Shown: piece by piece, positions 49,274-62,658 of the stretch | Numbering within the stretch: the first letter of the stretch is position 1 | Layout of the letters: each line of letters starts with the position of its first letter | NCBI RefSeq assembly: GCF_042477335.2 | Contig: NC_091257.1 | Location: 44,424,501-44,488,500, forward strand | Length of the DNA stretch: 64,000 nucleotides | Direction: 5' to 3' | Origin: Ovis canadensis | Taxonomy: Eukaryota > Chordata > Mammalia > Artiodactyla > Bovidae | The notes under the pieces: generated by a model | Seen by the model: only the letters and a program-made list of their open reading frames with translations | Database searches by the model: none | Told to the model about the DNA's origin: nothing | Position numbers and translations under genes: made by a program

Positions 49274-49729
49274 AAAAGCACATGAGCAACTAAATTAAGG
49301 AATTAAGAGCCTGCTACTGTGTTTTGCAAAGGGATTTACCTTTGTGGCCACTAGCAAATAAGTTATGGTAATTGGGCACCTACCCCAAAGTTATTGCTTT
49401 GTAGGCATGTCCTTACACGATGCGAGACCATCATGTAAGGAGGCTGCATTTTCATTGAGCTTCCTGGTTTACATCAACTATTTGGCAAATCATCTTATTT
49501 GGACAAAGAGAAGGATCACTCAGCTGAAGCATGTGGGAAGCTGTAAGCACGGGGAGAGATCCTGTTGTTCTGTTATCTGTTTCCTAAAAACTAGCTGAGA
49601 AGCTGCTGGTATAACAACAACAACAAAGATCACTGTCACAGGATTAGGGAACTACAAGATTAAAAGGATAACTAGGAAGAGCAACAATTTATACTTTTAC
49701 CAGAGCTTGCATTTTATAAGGAACTTCAT
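49274..49729. other. Unique intergenic sequence
   Basis: Nothing recognised apart from an AACAACAACAACAA run near 49612. Confidence 0.5.
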
Positions 49730-49822
49730 TTTTTAATATAATTTATTTAACTGGAGGCTAATTACTTCACAATATTGTAGTGGTTTTTGCCATACATTGA
49801 CATGAATCAGCCATGGGTGTAC
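49730..49822 (-). mobile_element. L1 3' terminus
   Basis: Plus strand reads CTGGAGGCTAATTACTTCAC and GCCATACATTGACATGAATC, the L1 terminus in reverse. Confidence 0.85.
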
Positions 49823-50136
49823 AAATATTCATTGCCTTTTTGAACTCAACTTCCTCTTTTCCTCCTTCTGAGAGATAAGCAGTGCAGGTACCCTTCTATA
49901 ACCTTTGAAGTCGGTCACTTGTTTGATTCCTGGAGCTAAGCGTTCTTTCTGTGACCCTGGAATTTTATTCATCAGTATGGCTTACAAGGCTGCACACTCT
50001 GGTTATGTTTGCACATGGCAGGTAAACAGATGGCAGAGGGTGCAGATGAGCTGCCAGAAAGAGCAGCAGATGGAGAAGCCATCTGAGGAGGTGGACACAT
50101 ACAGGGCTAGGTGTCAGGAGACAGGGCTCTGTCTCG

Positions 50137-50489
50137 TGCTATGACCTGAGTGTCTGTGTCCTCCCCAAATTCATATGCTGGAATCCTAGAGCCCAAGGTG
50201 ATGATGGCATTAGGAGGTGGGACCTTCAGGGTGATTAGGTCATGAGGGTGGAGCCCTCATGAGTGGGATATGTGCCCTTATGGAGGAGGCCCCACAGAGC
50301 TCTTTCTACCCTTGTCCACACTCTGAGGATGTGACAAGAAGACGTCTGTTGTGAATCAGTAGGGTCCTCACCCCATCATGCTGGGTGCTCTGATCTTGTG
50401 GTCTCCGGAACCGTGAGAAATAAATGTTTATTGTTTATAAGGCATCCAGTCTATGGTATTTTGTAAAGCAGCCTGAACAAACTAAGTCA
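50137..50489 (+). mobile_element. Solo LTR of ERVL-MaLR type (MST/MLT1-like)
   Basis: A 353-bp element opening TGCTATGACC and closing AACTAAGTCA. Inside it are AATTCATATGCTGGAATCC, TTAGGTCATGAGGGTGGAGC and the polyadenylation region GTGAGAAATAAATG, all typical of MaLR LTRs. No internal retroviral sequence flanks it. It is an old, pan-eutherian insertion. Confidence 0.85.
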
Positions 50490-50814
50490 TCCCATGTGGT
50501 CCCTCACTGCCTGTGTGAGGGGGTCACTTCAACACTCTTGGCTCCAGTTCCTCCTGTGTGAGATTACCAAGGCTCTTTCATGTTCCACATTCTTAGGGCT
50601 GTTCATTCTACTGAGGGGAAACAGTCTTATAGGAATTTTTAGCCACTTCTGGGTACCAGAACACCAGCATTAAACAGGTCACAATCTCTGTAAAGAATTA
50701 TAAAGACTTTTATCAGAGATTTTGATGTGTATTTATATCACAGCTTTGAAAATATAGTTTTAGGGGGGCGGGAAAGGGGGTTGAAATTTCTACTTCACCT
50801 AAAGAAGTTGCAAA

Positions 50815-51175
50815 CCTCCAGTTAAAAAATTAAAAAGTTATGGAGATATAATGTTCAGCATCATGACTATACTTAATAATGCTATACTGCATATTTGAAA
50901 GTTGCTAGGAGAGTGGATCTTGAAAATTCTTATCACAAGAAAAAAATTCTCTACCTATGTATGGTGACAGATGTTGACTAGACATATTTGTGGCGATCAC
51001 TTTGCAGTATATACAGATACAGAATCATTATGTTGTACACCTGGAAATAATGGTAATACAATGAAAATAATATACAATAATAATACTGATATAAGGTTGT
51101 ATGTCATATAAGGTTGTTGTATAATATAATGTTGTATGTCAATTATAGCTCAATTAAGAAAAACTGTAAAGACCA
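50815..51175 (+). mobile_element. Old L1 3' UTR
   Basis: ATTTGAAAGTTGCTAGGAGA, GTATGGTGACAGATGTTGAC and CATTATGTTGTACACCTGG are typical of L1M 3' ends. It finishes GTCAATTATAGCTCAATTAA. Confidence 0.85.
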
Positions 51176-51920
51176 AAAAGAAAAGAAAAAGAAATTGTGG
51201 GACTCTGAAATAGTTGAAAAATCACCACACATTTCTATCTATAACTATTCATTTTTATCTCCTTGTCTCCAAATAGAGGTCTGCAAAAGTAAAATTCAAG
51301 CGGATGAACATGAGAAATCATATATGGAGTTTATTGTACTTGTGGCTTGATTATTTTTAGATTTTATGCTCTATTTCCTTTTGGTTCTGATTTCATTTTC
51401 TTGGGCACTCTGCCTCCCTGTTTTAGCATTATCTGTGTTAGTTTATACTAAATAGAGTTCCCTAAAGCACAGGGTCTCTGCTATTTAAATAATGTTATAT
51501 ATCTCCTGGCATGCTTTAGCACACATAAATTCATTTCTTTCATAAATTCCTCCCCAGTCTTACTATCTGATTCAGCAAAGAAGTCACTCCATGACTGATC
51601 AGTGAATGAAGTTCCAAGACGCATCTTCATTGTTTCAGTTACATTAATTAATCATAAATGTAAAAAACTCTCAACAAATGTTTATGCTTTTGTCACTTGC
51701 AATAGGTTGGCTCTGACTGAAATCAACAAAAGCATTCTGTGAGAATCAATTATCAAATGGAATTTACAATTATGCATTTTATTATGATTTGTAATGCATT
51801 TTTAATTTAAATGCATTCTTAATTTAAATGCATTCATTTCCAGAGTGCAGGCCATGTATGAGACACACCACTGATTCTAGCTGAGTGACCTCAATTACTT
51901 AACCTCAAGCCTCCATTTAG
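51176..51920. other. Unique intergenic sequence
   Basis: AT-rich, with a short direct repeat of AATTTAAATGCATTC near 51805-51835. Confidence 0.5.
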
Positions 51921-51923
51921 TGT

Positions 51924-52155
51924 AACATGTATACTATCATGTAAGAATCGAATCACCAGTCTATGTCCAACGCAGGATACAGCATGCTTGGGGCTGGTGC
52001 ACGGTGATGACCCAGAGAGATGTTATGGGGAGGGAGGTGGGAGGGGGGTTCATGTTTGGGAACGCATGTACACCCATGGTGGATTCATGTCAATGTATGG
52101 CAAAACCAATACAGTATTGTAAATTAAAATAAAGTAAAAAAAAAAAAAAAAAGAA
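51924..52155 (+). mobile_element. Young L1 3' UTR with poly-A
   Basis: Same 3' UTR as the young L1s (CATGCTTGGGGCTGGTGCAC, GGAGGTGGGAGGGGGGTTC, GTATGGCAAAACCAATACAG), ending in a run of 17 A. Confidence 0.93.
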
Positions 52156-53462
52156 TAAACCCCACAAGACTTTGACAGTTGAATGCATTATTGTTCCCAA
52201 CATGTTTCCAGGTAGAGATTCAACAAAGGTCAGCCAGATCTCACTCATCTCACCTGGGAGACAGAAGCAGCGCCGGATGCATCTTCTATGCACACTCACC
52301 TGTCTTTCCAGAAGAGAGCTATTTGTCTAGTCTCCTTAAGATGCTGGTGAAAACTCACCACTAGGTGGCAGAAGCAAGGTGCCTTTGACGGCTTTAGTCC
52401 TTCATGTAATATAACTGACCTGGAACTCTGATAAGATAAATGCGCTGTTTAAAGTCCACACACTTAGGGTGCTCTTTCCAGAAAGTTCGAGTCTGGTGAC
52501 CAAAGTTGGCTCCCTGAGCAAAAAAGTTAGCCTCTGAGCCTCTTTTTGGATCAGTGTAAGATGAGTGAGCTTCATCTTTGGCAGAATCAATTTCCCTTTG
52601 GCAAATACACGGCCTCCTCTTTCTAGCAACAGTGTCTCATGCTTATGGCTGGCTGCTCCACACTTTTCATTATCCTGCCTAATGAGAAGGAATCAGGAAA
52701 GCCCCCCTCCCCCAATCTTCCTGCTGAATCTCACATCATTAGCACTGACAGGTAATGTGTTACACAGGTAACATGCATTGTAAATGAAGTTCTTCTTGTT
52801 ACTAATGCTTGAAGGAGATTACGACAGTGGCAGCACTGGAGGTTGAGCTGCAAATGTGTGGGGATCTCTTGGCATTCCCCCATCACCTATGTCTGCTCTA
52901 GTATTCTTCCAGAGGCCACTTCTTTGGAGGGTAATTGACAAATGGTGCTTACCTGGAGTTTTAACGGTGTCTGCCAGGGTTCACCTGCCACCTACTGGTG
53001 AGAATGTTCACTTCTAAACAGTCCCTGACTTGTTAAACCAGACTCCCATTTGTTCAGATACTTCAAAACACTGTCAGGAAATCTCTCAACCATTTTAAAA
53101 GCAAAATACTAAACATTGACATTTGAGAATTAAAATCATAAAAATCAGCTTGACTTGTTTTCTGCCTTGTGGAATTCATGACTAAAGATTTTATAACGAA
53201 ACTAGCTAGCCTTACTTATTTCCACTGATTTGTTCTATACTGATGATTCCATGAATGATTTTGATTAACAGTTTCACACATCTGGGATGGTTCTGCTCAT
53301 TTGAATGACATCTTTTTGATGCTGGATCAATACTGAAAAAAAGAACACACCAGTTTCTTATAAAGTACAGAAACACAATAAAATGTTATCTTGTTTTCTT
53401 GAATGAAACTGAACAGCAAGGTGGGCTTTTATGTCAGTTCCTAGGTGTCTTATGTGTTAGTT
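52156..53462. other. Unique intergenic sequence
   Basis: About 1.3 kb with no recognised repeat or gene. Confidence 0.5.
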
Positions 53463-53540
53463 TCTTTTGTTTAATTTTTATTGGTGTATAGTTGATTTAT
53501 AACATTGTGATAGTTTTAGGTGTACAGCAAAGTGAATCAG

Positions 53541-53587
<47 letters not shown>

Positions 53588-53727
53588 CCCATTCATTTTT
53601 AGATTCTTTTCCCAGAGTATTGAGAAAAGCTCCCTGTGCTACACAGTAGGTCCTTACAGTTTCCTATTTTATATTTAGTAGTGTGTATATGTCAATCCCA
53701 ATCTCCTAGTTTATCTCTCCCCACCAT
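53463..53727 (-). mobile_element. L1 3' end with (TA)n
   Basis: Antisense L1 (TTGGTGTATAGTTGATTTAT ... GTGCTACACAGTAGGTCC) with an uninterrupted (TA)21 tract at 53542-53584. Confidence 0.9.
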
Positions 53728-53859
53728 ATGTTAGTCTTTGAATGTAATTCCAACAACTGGCCTTTCAGACTGCCAAGGAATGATAAGAGAATTCTTAATG
53801 GCAACTCTATAACCAACAATGGCTCAGAATGAATGAAAAGGACCACAAGATAGGGTTTT

Positions 53860-55153
53860 TTTTTTCCTTCAGAGTTTATTCTGAGTTTTCATTTTTGGAT
53901 AATCAAGCAGCTCTTTAAGGAGAATGCACAGAAGAGTCATTCTGGCACTTTTGGATAGTACATAAGATTTGTTTAATAGTCACATTCAGTTTACTTGCTC
54001 AGCCCATACTCCGTGTTTGGTGAGCAAGATCAGCCCATAGGATTTCAGAATACGTAACCGTATATACAAACAGCCAATAAAACCATAATGGTGCCTAGTG
54101 GTCAAAGGGGTGGCATGGGGGAGGGGATCACTAAAGTGTCCTCTAGGCTAGCTTAGCTAAACAGAATCCACGTCACACGTGAGAACGAGAGAGTACACTG
54201 AGCTGAAATGAGAATTCTGAGCACAAATGGGCACTTGGCAGCATGCAGTTGAAAGAAAAGGGGATCGTTTAATAACTTTATAAAATCCAGGCAGTTCAAT
54301 CAAAGAAGTTAAGAAAAACAAACAAAAAAAGCAAAGTAAGGGACTGTCTGTCGTCACTGTAAAAAAGGCACTTGGAGTTAATGGGACCAGAATTGAAGGA
54401 CTGGCAGCTGATTAAAAACTTCAGTACTATTTCATTAAAAGGCTTGGATGTTAAGAGGTGACACTCAGAAGTTCCTGAAAGGTGATATCGAAATAACCCA
54501 CCGAGAAGCAGAACAGGTGACAAGGAAGGAATTAAATCCTTACAACCTAATTGTGTGTGTGTGTTGTGTGTGTGTTGTGCGTGTGTGTCTGTAAAAAGCA
54601 AATCAGAAACGAAATCTAACCAAAGCCAAAACCTAAGCAAAGTAAGACCACGAAGCAGCGATGCATAGTTTTCCTTTGAGATAATGCATACCTCCAGACA
54701 TTAAGTGCCAAGCTAATTTCTCAATAATAATTTCACAGGAGCATTATCATGATAAAATGGATTCAAGCAATGCAAAAAGAGTTTCTTCTGTTCCCAGAAT
54801 CTGGAGGAGAACTGAGGTTATCATCAGAACCTAGTGACATCAGGACATCATGTGTGGTTTTTCAGTGTCCTCTGGGGTGGACACATCAAGACTGGGGAAC
54901 GACACTGACATTCAGACAGACACTACGTTCAGCCCTCTCCCTGGAGGCGAGGCATCCTGTATCATCATCCTTTCTTCTGAGTAAGAACTTGACTTCCTCT
55001 CTAACACTTAGACAGCAAACAGGGTAACTGCAGAAAAAAGTCCACTGCCCACGGCAGACGTGGCTCAACTTCCTCCACAAACAGGTAAGCGCTTCCTTAA
55101 GAAAGAATTTTTGGCAACTGGATCTGGTCCCGGGTTGGGTGGCTCTGGACTGC
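53860..55153 (-). other. FAM171A1: Probable FAM171A1 3' UTR
   Basis: About 1.3 kb between the stop codon and the candidate polyadenylation site. It is free of recognised transposons, unlike the sequence further left. It includes an interrupted (GT)n at 54551-54592. The 3' limit is inferred. Confidence 0.55.
53875..53880 (-). terminator. FAM171A1: Candidate FAM171A1 polyadenylation signal
   Basis: AATAAA on the minus strand is followed about 25-35 bases downstream by a T/GT-rich stretch (TCTTGTGGTCCTTTT), a plausible cleavage context. Other ATTAAA hexamers at about 53973 and 54266 are alternatives. Confidence 0.5.
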
Positions 55154-56861
55154 TCATTTGATGTTGAATGCCATCAAGGGTCTCTCCTCCCGTTTCTGCC
55201 ACGGGCTCTTCTTGTCTTCTCCCTGGTCGTCGTCGTCGTCGTCGTCTTCCTCATCCTGCGGAGCGGATCTCCTCTGGTCAGGACTGGCCGCTGGCTCAGG
55301 GGCAACGTCCGAAGTTCGCTTCGTCGTCTCCTCCTGCAGGCTGGGCAGCTGGCTGCCGCTCCTCCGGCTGGAGCCGTCCAGCAGGCACCGCAGAGCATTG
55401 TCCTCGGGTGTCCCGGCCGTGGTGCCGCCTTCGCTACCGCTCTGGTCCATGTCCTCCAGGTACACGAGCTGCGTGTAGGCCGAGCTGTCTGCGGCCCTCG
55501 ACTCCTTCTGGGGATGTTCCTGGACGGGTGGGTGATTCTGCGGCAGAGTTGAGGGGTCTCCTCTCCCCTTCCGGGCGGATTTTGGTTCATTCATATCCAC
55601 GCCAGAATCCAAACTGGCATCATTGCTTCCGTTCCTCCCTGCTCTTTGGAGATCAATGTAGGAATGTCTGACATGCGCGTTGGACCGGCCGTCCAGGGAG
55701 ACGAACCAGGCCCGGGGGTGGGGAAGCGGCTTCCCGCCCCCGAGCTCCAGCAGCGCCTTTTCTGTCAGGAGCTGGACCTCGCTGTTCATCTGAGCCAAGG
55801 CCGCGTCGTTCAGAGATGCTGGGATGGAGAGTGACTCCGACATGGATGCGCTCTGCGGGGCCCACTCCCGGGCGCCTGTGTCCTGCAGGTGCTGCTGTGA
55901 GATGGCCTGGCAAGAGAGGGGCTGCGCTTGGATCTGCGCGGAGGGGTGTGGGAAGATCCCTGCGTGCGGGCTGGACAGCTCAGCCTGCAGCCTTTCGATC
56001 TCCAGCTGCGGGTCGGCTGGGACGACCAGGGGCTGGCCCACGTACGAATGGTCCCCTGGGAGTTTCATGTAATGAGCCGGGATGACCAAGGCGGGCAATA
56101 CTTTCCTGTAAACGCTGTCGTTGACCTGGTCTACGGAACTACAGCAGATCAGCTGGCCGGGTCGCGGGAAAGAGGTAGGTCTTTCCAGGTGGTCCACGGA
56201 TCGCGACATCATACATTCAGTAGGTCTGCGCTCCAGCAGCTGGTCTTTCTCCGGAGATGAAGGCGCGGGGTACATGTGTTCCTGAATGGTGAGCTTACTT
56301 CCTGTGGAAATGTGGGTCACGGAGGCCTGACTCTCTCTGTCCTGCTTTTCGAATAAAGGCTGCGAGAGCATGGCGTTGTAACTCCTCCTGTAGTCACCGT
56401 TGCCAGGGGACTCGTAGCCTTCCCTTTCCATAGGTTTCCTAGCCTTTAAGGGGAAGATCTCCACCGACTTATGGTAGTCTTTTCCCAGCGTCCCACTCGG
56501 TGTCAGGTTATCAAAGGAGATTTGGCTTTTGTCCTCTTCCTTATGAGACAGGAGTTCCTCCCGGGAGCTGAACTCCTGGGAAGTGCTGTAGGAGAGCTTC
56601 AGCATGGGTGTGTGCATGTCCACCTCCCCGTTGGAAGACATCATCTCTAAATGGACTCCACTCATCAGCTCCTTTGGGCCCGGGGCATCCGGGGGGCGGC
56701 CCTGGCTGGTGACAGAGAGTGGACCGGGGAATTCTGATTCCCGACGAGAAAACAGCAGGTTGATGTGTGACATGGAAGTCGACTGATCCCTTTTGGAACT
56801 CTCCAGGGTGGTGGGAAGTTGCAGTTTTCTATGCTGCTGGCGGGGTTTCAAGCACTTCCGC
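55154..56861 (-). CDS. FAM171A1: FAM171A1 last coding exon (cytoplasmic domain)
   Basis: FAM171A1 (astroprincin) is a type I membrane protein reported to affect cytoskeleton and cell shape. This exon starts at 56861 after a CATAG acceptor. It completes an Arg codon with the preceding exon (AG|G), continues RKCLKPRQ, and runs about 569 codons to a TAA-type end after PLMAFNIK. It is the large intracellular region: low-complexity, Ser/Pro-rich, with the conserved SHINLLFSRRESEFPGPLS, CMMSRSVDHLERPTSFPRP and LDSGVDMNEPKSARKG stretches, then an acidic run with seven Asp encoded by GAC repeats (55226-55246) before the basic C-terminus. No enzymatic motif is visible. The open frame is intact, so the gene looks functional. 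Identification rests on recalled similarity to human FAM171A1 over the whole exon. Confidence 0.97.
55226..55246 (-). repeat. FAM171A1: Coding (GAC)7 encoding poly-Asp
   Basis: Seven pure GAC codons on the minus strand, within the acidic C-terminal region of FAM171A1. Confidence 0.95.
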
Positions 56862-57797
<936 letters not shown>

Positions 57798-59072
57798 TTT
57801 TTCTTATTCTTCTTGGCTGAAGTGTGGAATGGGGGCCCGATGCAAACACCCTTTAGATGTTGTGCCTGTCACATCACCATAATTCCCCTCAATGGAAAGG
57901 GATTACCCAAACCATCACCAGAGCACTGTGAATACTCAAATTCTGTATGTAGCATCCACGGTCCCTCCTTAGTCAAGAAGAGAGCCACATTTGGTACCAT
58001 GTTCATCATTCTAAATACATGACCTTTGAATGTAAGAAAACTAGGTACATGATCATCGTATCCTGAGTGGGACTTATCCACACAGAGACATGGCATGAAG
58101 ACCTGGGGATTTTATGGCACTGCAGAAGGAGAAAACAAATCACAACATGAAATTTTACTCACACTTTCCCTGGGCAATGATTACTAAGTACTGAGCCCTT
58201 GGCCTTAACAAATCAGTTGAAATGTATGAAGCAAATTTACTATGACTTAAAAAAATTTACAGCCTATTACAGGGATATCAAGTGTTTCTAAAATGCCTCC
58301 CATTTTAAAAAACATAACATCTTTCTAGTATCTTTTCAAAATGGCTAACCTGATGTGGCCACAGACTTCTCCAGAACTTACAGACAAGGTGATCAGAACT
58401 AAACCTATTTTCTCTTTAATTTACCTTGGGAAGAATCCCAAGAGGTAGTTTAACTTACTCCTTATGTTCAATAGCAGTAAGAATCTATCTTAACATTGCT
58501 AACAAGGGATTGATGGCAATAACGAAACTCTCCCCCAAATTACAATGCTTGGGCACTGACTGGTGTGTAAGTATGCTGACGGTGCACCAAAAGATGGGAA
58601 GGAAGGAATATAGTTATTACACATAGCATCACAGGAGAATTGTTATGATTATTAAACACCATAAAGACCCATTTATTCATTGACTTTGATATTTTAAGGG
58701 ATACATTTCCTTATAATCTTTAGGAGACAAGTCTCTTAAGCTAGATAAACCCAAGGAGACCTGTTGATTTTTGAAAATAGTGACATTACTTAAGTTCAAA
58801 AGACAACATCATCCTCTCCCAATTATAAATCATTTCAATGGGGTGAAAGTGAATATTTTAAAAAGTTGGAAAAATTACTGGCCACAACGGCCTTAACTGT
58901 TTATGGCCTTAATTGTTCAGAGAAACAATTCTCCTTTTTTTAACACAGAGCAACCCCACAAACATAGGTAATACCTTGGCAGGGGTCACCAAGAAATCTG
59001 AGATGCACATAAAAATCATTTTCAAATAATGGAAATTCAGTCCTTTAAAGTACCTAAAATGTTATTATTTTA

Positions 59073-59151
59073 TTGAGTTGGCCAAAAAGTTCTTTCAGGG
59101 TTTTCCCTAAGATGGTATGGGCAAACCTGAATGAACTTTTTGGCCAACCAA
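59073..59151. mobile_element. Mariner-type MITE, palindromic hairpin (miR-2284/2285-like)
   Basis: About 79 bp whose two halves are near-perfect inverted repeats: GTTGGCCAAAAAGTTC on the left pairs with GAACTTTTTGGCCAAC on the right, around a GATGGTATGG loop. It lies at a TA-flanked site. This is the short mariner-derived element common in cattle. Ruminant miR-2284/miR-2285 precursors are known to share the AAAAGTTCNTTCNGG-type arm. Whether this copy is processed is unknown; the FAM171A1 transcript would contain the minus-strand hairpin. Confidence 0.85.
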
Positions 59152-59926
59152 ATATCTTCTGCTAAATGGAAATCTTTATAAAGATTCCCCCATTTCCTTC
59201 TTAACCAGAGAATGAAAGAGAAAACTCTAATTATTTTCTTGTTGGTTTTGGGTTCATGAAAGCACAGCATTGCTGTGATTTGTTTTAATAAAAGTGATGA
59301 CTGTGAGATTACCAGTATATGCATTTCTATATTAAATGCCACCAGGGTTTATACTATATATGTTTTTATGGCTTTTTGTCTCTTCCTTTGTTGCTCCTCA
59401 GCAAGCTTGGGTCAGCCTACATCTGGTAGTCTAGTTCTCTCTCTTCTTTACAGAAGTAGCTATTCATCTGTCACATAACACATCATCAGGGTTCTTGGAA
59501 ATAGATCTAAAATAAAATTTAACTTTAATGCACAGGCTTTGGTTTTTAAGGACTTTCTTTCTTTACTCATAATCGTATTCTAGACACTTCAGATTTGGAG
59601 ACTGGGACATTTATGTACTCACTTCATGCCCACGTGGCTACAAGAACCATACAGTAAAGGGAAACACATTCTCTTAAAACCTAGATGTCAAGTGTACATT
59701 TTCTCAGGGTGGGACTATAAAGTAAAGGCAACAGATTTTTCAACACCCATCTCAGGTTGGCCTCTATCAAGTCAGTTACTTTGGGAGTCCTAAGTGTTCA
59801 TTCCAGTGATAATTCCATTGATAAAATATTGTGTACTTCCATTTTGGAACTGCCTTCACGGTTAATTGACAAGGATCAGCTTTCAATCATAGCACATCTT
59901 TTTAAATAAAGATTTAAAATTTATAT

Positions 59927-60197
59927 TTATTTTATTTTTTGAGGCCGACCATTTTTAATGTTGATATTAATTTTTCTACAATATTACAATCTATGGTTTG
60001 GCTTTTTGGCCCCGAGGAATGGGGGCTCTTAGCTCCCTGCTGCCGCTGCTGCAAGTCACTTCAGTCGTGTCTGACTCTGCGGGACCCCATAGACGGCAGC
60101 CCATCAGGCTCCCCCATCCCTGGGATGATCAAACGTGCACTCCTGCACTGGAAGGTGAGGTCTTCACCATGGCACCACCATGGAAATCCCCAGCATT
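59927..60197 (-). repeat. CHR-type SINE interrupted by a BOV-A2 fragment
   Basis: The outer SINE (GGCTTTTTGGCCCCGAGGAA ... CATGGCACCACCATGGAAAT) is split at about 60039-60125 by a reverse BOV-A2 terminus (GCAAGTCACTTCAGTCGTG, then CATAGACGGCAGCCCATC). Confidence 0.85.
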
Positions 60198-61043
60198 TTG
60201 ACCTAGCTCAACGACTTACTTTATTCACCAATCTTGGCAATCAGTGAGTTTTAGATATGTCTAAGAAAAATCAACAAAGGGACCCATGGACCCTCTAAGC
60301 ATGAAGACTGGCCAACCATGAAGAGTTTCACTAAGGATAGCAGTCCAAGGGAGACAGGGTCTAAAGGCAAGGCATTGTGAGTAATGGAAGCCATCACTGG
60401 AAAGACTTCTCCTAAGGTAACTATTTTGGGAAAAAAAAAAAAAATTATAGAATACTCATAGGGATAAATCAGGGTGGTTAGGTTTGAAAATAAACTTACA
60501 CTTTCAGTGAAAATATTGGTGAAATTAAATTTTAGGGGAAAATATGAGTTAATTCATCTATCCTGAACGGAGGCATATTCTTTTAGACAAAAACCAACAG
60601 GTTTGCTTTTAAACCTTTCAGAAATGCCCAGTTCAGTTTTTGCCCCAGGAACCCTTCCACAGTGACTTGCTGCTGGTCCCTCTAGTGAGCGCCTTTTCCT
60701 ACGTCCTCTTCCACCAGTCCGCAGCTGTTTCAGGAATTAGGGAGGAGGTCTGAACCACTTCTGTGGGCTTTAGATTAAGAATTCCCTATGGCAGCTGTGT
60801 GAGCAGAACAGATTCGAGACAAGACTATTTTCTTTGCATTATTCTTACCCTGGATGGGACAGTTCCAATCAGAACTCCCCCGCCCCCACCAAATACCTTC
60901 TTCTCATCATTTGATTTTTCACACATTCAACCATATTTTAAAAAGATGTGATCTCTCTGCTGAAGTCACTTTCAAAAGCACAGGTAGCCGGAACCCTCAA
61001 AAAAACTGGTTGCCATCAGTGCAGGTGTTAGGGACCCTGTTAC

Positions 61044-61160
61044 CTGGGTTGGGAGGAGACATGGCAGCCACCCAGTACCCCAGCTGAGGGGCAATGTACG
61101 TCCACGTCAGCTGACTGCCTTCTTGGTGCACGAGGCCAAGACCGCTCTTCAGCCACGTTC
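61044..61160 (-). CDS. FAM171A1: FAM171A1 last extracellular exon
   Basis: A 117-bp exon between a CCCACAG acceptor and a GTAACA donor. It starts with GA (completing Gly) and reads [19 protein letters not shown], then [19 protein letters not shown], ending with the G of the next Gly codon. These are the membrane-proximal residues of the FAM171 extracellular domain. Upstream exons encoding the signal peptide and most of the ectodomain must lie beyond 64000, because none is visible between 61161 and the window end. Confidence 0.97.
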
Positions 61161-62308
61161 CTGTGGGATGTGGAAAAAGACTTCAGCCATATGCACGCAG
61201 AACTCCTAGTTAAGGCTTAAGCACATAGTACAAATCGCCTTAAGTTTCCCATTTAGAACCCATCAGAGAGCCAAAGGGTCCAACTCTTGTGGAGCAACTG
61301 CATCTAGCTTTCAGGAAAGAGTTTTTCCTGGCCTTCCTGATTACATTACTCTCAGCCACTTTATCACACGTCCCTGCTTCCAAACACAGATAATTTTAGC
61401 AGAAGCCTTTGGAGTTTACTCGTCTGTCACCACGGCCCATCTCCTCCAGAAGCCTTTGGAATTTAGAAGCAGAATAAAGGCAGCATAGAAAGGGTTGGTG
61501 GGAGGGGAAAGAAGAGGGGAAACTCCGGTCCTGTTTATATTCCTTATCCTCAAGCAAGTAAACGGATTTCCTATTTGGAATTGCAGACTGGTGCGATCAG
61601 AGTTGCTTCAGGAAGTTTAAAAATATATATATATATAGAGAGAGACTCTTTGGTCCCATCTTTGCAAATTCTAACCCAGAAGCCTGGCTCAGGTGAGTAG
61701 TTTATGAAGCTTCCAGTTGGCTCTGATGTTGAGAGACACTGAGGGAGTCCAGGTCAGTGCTGCCTTTCAGCTACTACTTTAAAGAGTATTTCACATTAGT
61801 GAGCACCTACTGTGTGCTGGCTCGTCACAGCACATGCTTTATACATGTTATCAGTAGTTTCACAACGACTCTACAGAAGAGGACTCATTTCCCCTTTTAG
61901 ACTGGAGACTGGTGGGACATGGAATTCTTCTGAGCTGTCCCAGGGGTAGAGAGCAAAGCAGAGGCAGAGTAGGTCTGTCTGTCTGTCCTAAAGGTTGGTG
62001 CTATTTCCTCTACTCTGTCCTGCTGCATCCCCTACTGAACTTGCCAGCATTTACAACATTTTCACTTTGTAAGGTTCCCAGGGAGAGTGCTGGCTAGGGC
62101 CCCCACCAGCCCATGCACACCCACTGGACCCACCGGCCCAGACATATGGGTCACTTACACAGAGATCTCTCTATGATTGATCACCCACCCTGTAAAATGG
62201 CCATGTGTGGATTCCTGTCCCCTCCAGGCCTAAATTCATCAGCTATGCACCAAATATTTCACCTTCCAGTCTCCAAATCCCTGCCTTTCCTAGGTGTATA
62301 CATACCAC

Positions 62309-62530
62309 TGGGCTTCCCAGATGGCGCTAGTGGTAAAGAACCTGCCTGCCAATGCAGGAGACATAAGAGACCTGGGTTCTATTCCCGGGTGGGGAAGATC
62401 CGCTGGAGGAGAGCATGGCAACCCACTCCAGTGTTCTTGCCTGGAGAATCCCATGGACAGAGCAGCCTGGTGGGCTACAGGCCATAGGGTTGCAAAGAGT
62501 CTGATATGAATGAAGCAACTTAGCATGCAC
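62309..62530 (+). repeat. Bov-tA SINE
   Basis: Complete plus-strand element from GGGCTTCCCAGATGGCGC to GAATGAAGCAACTTAGCATG with a CACACA tail. Confidence 0.94.
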
Positions 62531-62658
62531 ACACAAGGTGGCGAGAGTGGATTTCCTTCCCCTCCGAGGGGAAAAAAAACAATACTTGGCAGGGCTTCTA
62601 GGGCCTATCAGTTGCCATAGCAACATTCAAATGTATTGGGTGGAAAGGTGCCCCAGCT

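Noticed and set aside
55168..55671. Plus-strand open frames opposite the FAM171A1 last exon
   Set aside because: They are shadows of the GC-rich coding exon on the other strand.
62338..62480. Possible further FAM171A1 exon upstream of 61160
   Set aside because: The open frames there are Bov-tA SINE sequence; no match to the FAM171A1 ectodomain with flanking splice sites is visible up to 64000.
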